This document shows positions 58,142-64,000 of a stretch of DNA of 64,000 nucleotides, one piece after another. The position numbers and the translations under genes were made by a program. Origin of the DNA: Acidobacteriaceae bacterium (GTDB lineage: Bacteria; Acidobacteriota; Terriglobia; Terriglobales; Acidobacteriaceae); the NCBI GenBank assembly GCA_030041045.1, contig JASHOQ010000047.1, positions 149,852 through 213,851 on the forward strand, written 5' to 3'. Within the stretch, counting starts at the first letter, position 1. Each line of letters starts with the position of its first letter. A model generated the notes under the pieces. That model ran no database searches. It saw only the letters and a program-made list of their open reading frames with translations, and was not told where the DNA came from.

Positions 58142-58930
58142 GTGCGCTCCAAAAGCCGCCGGCCGGGGGCATCGAAGGAGCGGCCTTGGCCAACGCACCG
58201 CCATTCTTATGCGCGCCTCCTGGCAATCTGCCTGTTCACCCTGCCCGAGTTGGGGGCGCTGTGTCAGACCGGTCAGAAAGCCGTTTCGACGGACGCACAG
58301 CAGGGCGTCTCTTCGGTTGCGGGGAAACCGGCGCAAGCCGTACCGGCAAACGTCGAGTCAAGCGCTGCGTGCCCCAAGAGCGAATCCGCCCAAGTCTCCT
58401 ATGGTGACGGGAGGCTTTCCATCGTCGCTGCGTGTTCCAATCTTAAGAGACTGTTGAACCAGATTCATGTCGAGATGAACATACCCTTCGACGGCAGCGT
58501 CGGAGATGAGAATGTGTCCGGTGCATTTGGACCAGCGATGGCGCGTGATGTCATTGAATCCCTCCTTCGACAGGCCGGTTACAGTTACATTTTGGTGGGA
58601 GATGGAACGCGCTATTCCCTGACGTCCGTCATCATTTCCGGCAAAGTCAAAGCAGCGGACGAAGCGGCCGGAGACCAGGCCCAAAGCCCGTCCTTGAGCC
58701 AGAACGATTCGCAGATACAACCCTCGTCGGACGCCGGCGCTCCGGCCGCGCCCGCTGCGGCGGACATTGCTGCGCAAAACCCGCAGCCGGCGGCGCCGGT
58801 TACGCCGAGCGCCGATGGCTCGCCCAACGTCGGTGGGAATCCTGATTCTTCGTCGGTACAACAATCTCATGATCAGCTGCGCAGCTTGAAGCAGCAACAA
58901 TCGCAACAACAGAATTCAGCGCCCCAGTAA
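58142..58930 (+). CDS. Exported protein with STN-like domain
   Basis: 262 aa from GTG 58142 with AAGGAGG 6 nt upstream. N-terminal signal region (YARLLAICLFTLPELGALC). The central 80 residues (GRLSIVAACSNLKRLLNQIH; AFGPAMARDVIESLLRQAGY; YILVGDGTRYSLTSVII) read like the STN (secretin/TonB short N-terminal) domain that usually signals through a partner. The tail is Pro/Ala then Gln/Ser-rich and disordered. A lone STN protein without a secretin or TonB receptor is unusual. Confidence 0.6.
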   Translation: MRSKSRRPGASKERPWPTHRHSYARLLAICLFTLPELGALCQTGQKAVSTDAQQGVSSVAGKPAQAVPANVESSAACPKSESAQVSYGDGRLSIVAACSNLKRLLNQIHVEMNIPFDGSVGDENVSGAFGPAMARDVIESLLRQAGYSYILVGDGTRYSLTSVIISGKVKAADEAAGDQAQSPSLSQNDSQIQPSSDAGAPAAPAAADIAAQNPQPAAPVTPSADGSPNVGGNPDSSSVQQSHDQLRSLKQQQSQQQNSAPQ

Positions 58931-59016
58931 CCGCATTGGAGGCGAAGGCTCTCGGTCAGCAAGTAGGACCACTGGATTCCGGTTTAGGAAAATCTCAATC
59001 AGGTGCTGCTGGTGCA

Positions 59017-60165
59017 ATGAATTCCTATCTTGCTTTTCGCAAAAAGCTGACTCATTTGAAAGATCTATCCTGGAGCGTGCGCTGCCGGAGTGTCCCCATT
59101 GTGCTTCTCCTGGCCGCTGTTCAGCTCACCGCGCAGACAAGCGCGCCGCGCACACAGTCCACTCCTGGCGCATCTCCGGCCGCCAGTCAGACAGGTGAGC
59201 TGCCGAAACTCACCACGCCTGAAGACGAAGCCGTGATCACGATCGACGTATGTGATCCGCCGGCGGCTGGAACCTGCCAGACACGGATCACCCGGAAACA
59301 GTTCGAAGAAAAATTCCGCACCGCCTACGCCGGTCAACGGCCTCCCAACATGCGCCCCCCTGACGCCGGAGCTCTCGCCCATCAATATACTCAGCTGCTG
59401 GCCTTTTCCTACACCGCGCGGAAAGAGGGCCTGGACAAGGACCCTGAATTCGAGCAAGAGCTGCAATACGTCGAAATGGAATTGTTGGCGAACGCGCTGC
59501 AGAAGAAACTCAAGGAAGAGTTCGCCCATCCGTCCGACCAGGAGCTCCAGAGCTATTACAACCAAATCGTCCGTCAGTTTGACGAGATCACCGTGCGCTG
59601 CATTCTGATTCCGCGAACCCCGGAGTCTGAAGCGGCTGCTCGACGGGAAGCGGGTGCCGCGGGCGGCGCGCCCTGGCCGGAGCAGGAAGATGCTGAGGAA
59701 CAACGCATTGCCGACAATGCGCGCGCGCAGTTGATCGAGGGTGAAGATCCTGATGAAGTTGAGAAGGTTGCCTATGCCGCCGCGCGATCGCGCGAACAGC
59801 CGCCTTCAACGCAACCAGTCAAGTGGCAGCGCAATCTGAATTCTCCCGCTCCCGAGCAGGAGATGCTCTTCTCACTCAAGCCCGGAGACGTTACTCTTCC
59901 GGTGGCCAATGGGCATGGACTCACGATTTATGAACTGGTGTCGAAACGGACCATTCCTCTTGCTGAGGTGCGAGGGCAGGTCAAAGCTCTCTATCAAATG
60001 ACTCAGGTTCAGGTAAAGCTCAACGGCTACCTTGAGAGCGCGCACCCGAACTTGAACAAGGAGTATTTCGACACGGAAAAGCAGGCGGAAACCAAGGCGC
60101 GGGAACTCGAAGAGCAGCAGGAAGAGGGGATGGAAGACGAGGGTCCTCGTGCGGCGCCGCAATAA
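59017..60165 (+). CDS. SurA-like peptidyl-prolyl isomerase/chaperone
   Basis: 382 aa from ATG 59017 (a TTG at 58936 is in frame upstream). Signal peptide region SVRCRSVPIVLLLAAVQLTA. An N-terminal helical chaperone part (RKQFEEKFRTAYAGQRPP; ALAHQYTQLLAFSYTARKEG; ELLANALQKKLKEEFAHPSD) is followed by a parvulin-type domain (DEITVRCILIPRTPESEAA; LFSLKPGDVTLPVANGHGLT) and ends in an acidic tail. Such proteins fold outer-membrane or secreted proteins. It precedes the multicopper oxidase and may help its export or folding. Confidence 0.7.
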   Translation: MNSYLAFRKKLTHLKDLSWSVRCRSVPIVLLLAAVQLTAQTSAPRTQSTPGASPAASQTGELPKLTTPEDEAVITIDVCDPPAAGTCQTRITRKQFEEKFRTAYAGQRPPNMRPPDAGALAHQYTQLLAFSYTARKEGLDKDPEFEQELQYVEMELLANALQKKLKEEFAHPSDQELQSYYNQIVRQFDEITVRCILIPRTPESEAAARREAGAAGGAPWPEQEDAEEQRIADNARAQLIEGEDPDEVEKVAYAAARSREQPPSTQPVKWQRNLNSPAPEQEMLFSLKPGDVTLPVANGHGLTIYELVSKRTIPLAEVRGQVKALYQMTQVQVKLNGYLESAHPNLNKEYFDTEKQAETKARELEEQQEEGMEDEGPRAAPQ

Positions 60166-60345
60166 ATTCCCCGGGAGCTGGCCGCATCGATGGGTGAGGC
60201 CCGAGATCTCTCGCCCTGGGGCAAGGGCCGCCGAAGTTGAGGTTCATCTGAAGATCGCCCTGCAGCCCTCGACCTGCATCGGATACGCGCGGTCAAACAG
60301 GTTATCGCCCCGCAATCGCGGCGCTCATAATTCGAAGACGATAAA

Positions 60346-61998
60346 ATGACCATCGGTCGACGGAGCTTTCTCAAACTATCGCTCATGGCCGCCCCGGCAA
60401 TCCTTCACAGCCAGGAGCAGCCGCAAGGAGCTCTCCCATCGCTCGATCAAGTCACGCCCGCAGACATCACGCCCTTCCTTGACGCCTTGCCCATTCCCGG
60501 AAAGCTTCGTCCACTGAGCGCCGGGAAAGACGGGTTGGAATATGTCGTCCGCATGACGGAATTCACCAGGCGATTGCATTCTCAGCTTCCACTTACGAGG
60601 CTTTGGGGATTCGAGGGCTCGTATCCCGGCCCGGTGATCGAAGCCAGACAGGGACAAGCTGTCACCATTCGATGGGAGAATCGTTTGCCGGAGAAACATC
60701 TGCTACCGGTTGACGAACATATTCATGGGGCCTCTCCTCCTAACCCACACGTTCGAACGGTGCCCCATCTGCACGGGGCGAGGACCTTGTCAGAGTACGA
60801 CGGCCTACCGGAGAAGTGGTTTCCGAGCGGCCGCTCCGTTGTCTATCGCTATCCGAACCAGCAAAGGCCGGCGATGTTGTGGTATCACGATCACGCGCTG
60901 GGCATCACGCGGCTCAATAACTATGCGGGGCTGTCGGGAGTCTATCTACTGCGAGGGGAAGAAGAAACAAACCTTGATCTGCCTTCGGGTGAGCACGAGA
61001 TACCCCTCGTCCTGCAGGACCGCTCTTTCTACCGAAATGGCCAGTTGCGCTATGTTCCGACGGAGATGGACGGCACTCCCCATGCGGACGGCAGTTGGGG
61101 GCCAGAGGTTTTTGGCAATCTTCCCGTGGTCAACGGTGCGATCTTCCCGGTTCTTGAAGTGGAACCGGACACCTATCGATTCCGCGTGCTCAACGCGGCC
61201 AATTCCCGCTTCTTCCGTTTCTTCATTTCAAAATTGCAAAGAGATTACCCCGCCCTCGAGTTCACTGTTATCGGCGGTGACGGCGGGCTTCTCAAATCGC
61301 CTGTCGTGGTTCCGTCGCTTCTCCTTGGCCCTGCGGAACGGGCGGACATATTAGTGGAATTCTCCGATATGGAAGGAGAGGAATTCGTCCTGGCGAACAA
61401 TGCACCCGCGCCCTTTCCCGGTGAGGAAGCAGGAATGCCGCAGATTGCGCCAAGAATCCCTCACCTTATGAAGTTTCGCGTCAGTCGCCCGAGCAAAGGC
61501 GTCCCCGCAGCAAATCGATTCTGGTCGATTCCGGTCGAGCGGCTCGACCCGGCTTCTGCGGGGAAGACGCGTGATTTTGTGCTCACTGAAATCCTGGACG
61601 AAAATCAGAGATCGCTCGGACTACGAATCAACGGAAAGGGATACCACGACCCCGTCACGGAGCAACCGAAACTTGGATCGATTGAAATCTGGCGTTTTAT
61701 CAACACCACAGACGACACTCATCCCATGCACATCCACCTTGTGCAGTTTCAGATTATCGACCGTACCCCCTTTGACCTGCGGTTGTTCCTGGCCACCGGT
61801 CAGCTCGTACTATCCGAAACGCCAAGCTACCCGCAGGTCAGCGAGAGCGGCTGGAAGGACACGGCTCTCGCTCGCCCGGGTGAGGTCCTCCGGGTGATCC
61901 TCCGCTTTGATGGATATGGCGGAAGGTATGTCTACCACTGTCATATGCTCGAACACGAGGATAACGACATGATGCGGCCCTTCGAAGTCATCCCTTGA
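60346..61998 (+). CDS. Tat-exported multicopper oxidase (CotA-like)
   Basis: 550 aa. Twin-arginine signal GRRSFLKLSLMAAPAIL. All four copper-binding segments are intact: HLHG (141-144), WYHDHALG (HDH 181-183), HPMHIH (459-464) and HCHMLEHEDNDM (His531, Cys532, His533, His537, axial Met542). The THPMHIHLVQF and YHCHMLEHEDNDMM text is close to the spore-coat laccase/bilirubin oxidase group. It oxidises phenolics or metal ions with O2. A CATAAT hexamer at 60326 gives a very short leader. Last gene of the plus-strand cargo. Confidence 0.88.
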   Translation: MTIGRRSFLKLSLMAAPAILHSQEQPQGALPSLDQVTPADITPFLDALPIPGKLRPLSAGKDGLEYVVRMTEFTRRLHSQLPLTRLWGFEGSYPGPVIEARQGQAVTIRWENRLPEKHLLPVDEHIHGASPPNPHVRTVPHLHGARTLSEYDGLPEKWFPSGRSVVYRYPNQQRPAMLWYHDHALGITRLNNYAGLSGVYLLRGEEETNLDLPSGEHEIPLVLQDRSFYRNGQLRYVPTEMDGTPHADGSWGPEVFGNLPVVNGAIFPVLEVEPDTYRFRVLNAANSRFFRFFISKLQRDYPALEFTVIGGDGGLLKSPVVVPSLLLGPAERADILVEFSDMEGEEFVLANNAPAPFPGEEAGMPQIAPRIPHLMKFRVSRPSKGVPAANRFWSIPVERLDPASAGKTRDFVLTEILDENQRSLGLRINGKGYHDPVTEQPKLGSIEIWRFINTTDDTHPMHIHLVQFQIIDRTPFDLRLFLATGQLVLSETPSYPQVSESGWKDTALARPGEVLRVILRFDGYGGRYVYHCHMLEHEDNDMMRPFEVIP

Positions 61999-62514
61999 GC
62001 CTTGCTTGCCCAATCTCAAGAAATGCAGTCGGCAAACTTCGACAGCGATTGCTTTCTCAGAATCGACTACAGCGCGTACCGGAAAAAGCAGATGCGTGGC
62101 GCGAGCGGTTCACATTGGTCGCGAGTGAACGGCCAGCTTTGCAGGCATTGTTCGCCACCCTGCGCCGCCCCGTATAACAACTCGCATATCTGAATCCAGA
62201 GTTAACCGCGCTACACTAGCTCTTCACTGGCACAAGACATCGGGCAGGCCAAGGGCCTTGAATCCCAAATGGTACGGCGCTTAGCAGGCAGCCGCGCGAA
62301 ATGATGCACGAGTCCCGATCCACAATTTGATCCACAAAATGTATGGTCTTCCACGACTTCGATGGTTTTAGGCGCTCTCCACGAGTTTGTAAGTCGTTGA
62401 AAAACCTGAAACGTCAAGACTGTCGCGGCAGAGGTCAACAATCATATGGACGAATAGTCGCCGACTTGGACTTGTGATGGAGTATCCAGAGAAATTGTTA
62501 GATCTCGCCACTTA
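61999..62514. other. 516-nt intergenic region, no gene supported
   Basis: Several short frames without support. The gene to the right is in the opposite orientation. No toxin-like gene accompanies the antitoxin-like gene at 62515. Confidence 0.5.
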
Positions 62515-62991
62515 TCAAACCGGCTGCGCTTCTCTTAACCTGTCAAACTCGACAACCAGCTCGCGGATTCGGCATTCCGTGATCAGTTCTTGCGGTGAAC
62601 GTCCACCAAGTGCTTCAAGCGGAGCTAACAACCACGCTCTCTCTTTGGAAGTGACGAGATAATCATCCATGCAGGAGAGCAGTTCACGCAGGTCTCGGGT
62701 CTTGATGCTCATTCGCTTGGCGTCCGGTCCGTTCTCCCAGTTTCGCAACGTCTCAATCGTCACGTTCAATGCAGTTGCCAATTGTTGTTGAGTCAGGCTG
62801 AGTCGTCGACAGGCCTGCGCGCTTTCGAAGCCATCGCGTGCGGGAATGTATGGCGCCTTTGCTGGAGCCTTGAGTGGTCGCTCCAAACGAGTTGCGGTCT
62901 GCCTTCTCACTTCTGAAACTGATTGTATGAAAATTTTCGTGCGGCACGAAGAACTTGACCGTTTTTCCGGACGTGGGTTCTTCAGGACCAC
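62515..62991 (-). CDS. Xre/MbcA-type antitoxin-like regulator, orphan
   Basis: 158 aa from GTG 62991, with no ribosome site; a later start is possible. The middle has a lambda-repressor-like helix-turn-helix (LSLTQQQLATALNVTIETLR followed by NWENG). The C-terminal half (RAWLLAPLEALGGRSPQELI, ELVVEFDRL) resembles the MbcA/ParS/Xre antitoxin (DUF2384) C-terminal domain. Such genes normally precede a RES-type toxin; here no toxin frame follows to the left, so it is either an orphan or a regulator of the nearby operon. TAAGAT upstream could be its -10. Confidence 0.6.
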   Translation of the reverse strand: MVLKNPRPEKRSSSSCRTKIFIQSVSEVRRQTATRLERPLKAPAKAPYIPARDGFESAQACRRLSLTQQQLATALNVTIETLRNWENGPDAKRMSIKTRDLRELLSCMDDYLVTSKERAWLLAPLEALGGRSPQELITECRIRELVVEFDRLREAQPV

Positions 62992-63651
62992 GAGTCAGCA
63001 AAACCTATCTTACTGATACGGCGAAACTTAGCGGTTGCAATGTGCTTTGACAAATTCACGCTCAGCGCGCGTAACATATTGATAATAAGCTAGTTAGATG
63101 TGGAGGCGGCGGGAGTCGAACCCGTCATCAGCACTGAAAACACTCAAGTTACTGAAACTGAGAATGCCTGAAATGTGCGAAATTCCACGATTGCCTGCTT
63201 TGCGTACAAATCGCGTACAAAGAATTTCAGGAATTCCCAGAACTGCGGCAGATGCATCTTCCGGCCCGTTTTAAGCGGACGGTCTGAAGTATTCTCAGTT
63301 CTTTATACATCAGTCTGGTCCTGAAATGGTCGCGATTCGGGGTCCTCATTTGTGTCTGTCGGCAATTCGCTTCGCCTAATCCGATGACTTCCCGCTCATT
63401 CTTTGAGAGTAAGAGCCTTTCGGCCGCAGTTGGCTCGGAAGACCACCAGATTGTCGTCACCGCCAACGGCGCTCGGGAATGTATCTCGGGAATTCCTGAC
63501 CGCGGTAGCGCTCCGATATCAGTGTGAGAACGAAGCCACTAAGCCCCGGAAATAGTAATCCAGCCACATTCCCTCGAACGCCGTCCCCGGCGGCCTGTTC
63601 ACAACTGTTGATGTGTCGCCGGGATGGCAAAGTCGCTCGACGCCCGCTGGC
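62992..63651. other. 660-nt noncoding region containing the att-like site
   Basis: The att-like sequence occupies 63101-63310. The region to the right of it has no well-supported gene until the TetR-type fragment. TTGACA at about 63047 is part of a possible plus-strand promoter. Confidence 0.5.
63101..63310 (-). mobile_element. Att-like site, better preserved copy (tmRNA/tRNA 3'-end-like core plus iterons)
   Basis: On the minus strand, GGGTTCGACTCCCGCCGCC then TCCA is the 3' end of a tmRNA or tRNA (T-arm plus acceptor). GCGTAC at 63202 and 63213 (11-bp spacing) lie 98 nt from core position 63104. The remaining body of a tmRNA/tRNA gene is not present at higher coordinates, so this is an element end carrying a copied gene tail. 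The intact gene is predicted beyond 64000. Confidence 0.6.
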
Positions 63652-64000
63652 TTACCGAGACCGACTTCGGCAGCCGCCCTCACGCGCATCGACTCTCTTG
63701 CGGCTGGCATCCCGTTTACCGGCTGACGTTCGGGGGAAAGAGGCGCTGGGTAAGGAAGATTTCTTAAGTTGTGGTCCCCTGCAATCCCCGCGAACGAGCG
63801 GCAGGAAGAGATCTTCCACAATTTCCCGAATGACTTCGTCGGAAAGCGGCCGAAGCGTCATCAAGATCTCGTTTCGAGCCAGATCGGTTGGTAGTGCGAC
63901 ATTGCGCGGCGTGAGACGAGATGGATCGATCTCCGCGCGATCGACGCCACGCTTCAGGATGCTTCGCATGGGTTCCCCATCCGAGAGTTCTCCCCTCAGG
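63652..64000 (-). CDS. TetR-family transcriptional regulator, C-terminal part
   Basis: The minus-strand frame is open to the window edge. Reading in from the edge gives GELSDGEPMRSILKRGVDRA followed by EIDPSRLTPRNVALPTDLAR and VIREIVEDLFLPLVRGD, the ligand-binding C-terminal domain layout of TetR/AcrR regulators. The DNA-binding N-terminus lies outside. The last 40 residues (basic, Ser-rich) are longer than usual. First gene of a possible second element. Confidence 0.55.
   Translation of the reverse strand, partial: LRGELSDGEPMRSILKRGVDRAEIDPSRLTPRNVALPTDLARNEILMTLRPLSDEVIREIVEDLFLPLVRGDCRGPQLKKSSLPSASFPRTSAGKRDASRKRVDAREGGCRSRSR

Larger units (their letters stand above)
48618..63104. mobile_element. 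Putative integrated genomic island (about 14.5 kb)
   Basis: Bounded by two direct att-like repeats. Cargo: beta-helix lipoprotein, decayed permease, HExxH exported protein, kelch galactose-oxidase-like protein, STN-domain protein, SurA-like chaperone, multicopper oxidase and an orphan antitoxin-like regulator. Intergenic regions are long (to 564 nt) and locally AT-richer. No integrase lies within; it may have been lost, or belong to the newer element to the right of 63.1 kb. Confidence 0.5.

Noticed and set aside
61999..62514. RES-type toxin gene downstream of the antitoxin-like gene
   Set aside because: No frame of suitable length or with RES residues is present in either strand.
63101..63450. 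A complete tmRNA (ssrA) or tRNA gene on the minus strand
   Set aside because: Only the 3' end (GGGTTCGACTCCCGCC and acceptor) is present. The expected 5' half does not follow at higher coordinates, so it is treated as an att copy.
63227..63466. 79-aa gene or integrase remnant beside the att-like site
   Set aside because: It overlaps the region homologous to the other att copy, which has a different reading, and shows no recombinase motif.

Overview
The window is GC-rich, densely coding DNA that most resembles an Acidobacteriota genome of the Terriglobia/Acidobacteriaceae type. This is inferred from gene content: a remnant of the acidobacterial FtsX-like permease family, many secreted Ig-like, propeller and kelch proteins, a GH15 amylase paired with glucose dehydrogenase, and many short palindromic dispersed repeats. 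No rRNA, complete tRNA, CRISPR array or intact transposase was found.

Layout. 1-5.1 kb: an L,D-transpeptidase fragment, a short-chain/branched acyl-CoA oxidation cluster (dehydrogenase, SDR, thiolase) and a radical SAM protein. 5.2-12.2 kb: two tandem DsbA-like exported proteins, small membrane proteins, a YncE-like propeller, a GT1 glycosyltransferase and secreted proteins. 12.5-20.6 kb: a REC-PAS-PAS regulator, a PAS/HisKA_2 kinase, a glucose dehydrogenase-GH15 operon and TypA. 20.8-22.7 kb: purK and purE. 23.0-33.3 kb: a one-directional set of phage head and tail genes (portal, protease, scaffold, capsid, connector, tail tube, hub, XhlA-like) with no terminase, tape measure or integrase. 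Its gene gaps are filled with host-type repeats, which suggests an old, possibly domesticated locus. 33.5-48.4 kb: an S9 peptidase, a large lipoprotein, a glyoxalase-like/lumazine synthase fusion, nusB, an FAD/Fe-S dehydrogenase, a YtxH protein, iscS-like and mnmA genes, and rfbD.

48.6-63.1 kb is best read as an integrated island. Two direct copies of a tmRNA/tRNA 3'-end-like core (48618 and 63104) each lie 98 nt before a pair of GCGTAC iterons spaced 11 bp apart. Between them are secreted proteins: a beta-helix lipoprotein, an HExxH protein, a kelch galactose-oxidase-like protein, an STN-domain protein, a SurA-like chaperone and a Tat-exported multicopper oxidase. There is also a decayed permease and an orphan Xre/MbcA-type antitoxin. 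A 12-bp-spaced direct repeat precedes two of these genes, hinting at co-regulation. A second element may begin at 63.1 kb, and a TetR-type regulator runs off the right edge.

Several host genes (purE, the S9 peptidase, the glyoxalase-lumazine synthase fusion, the FAD/Fe-S dehydrogenase) have a TANNAT-like hexamer exactly 6 nt before the start codon and no Shine-Dalgarno site, as expected for leaderless transcripts. All functions are inferred by reading the protein sequences; no database search was run.
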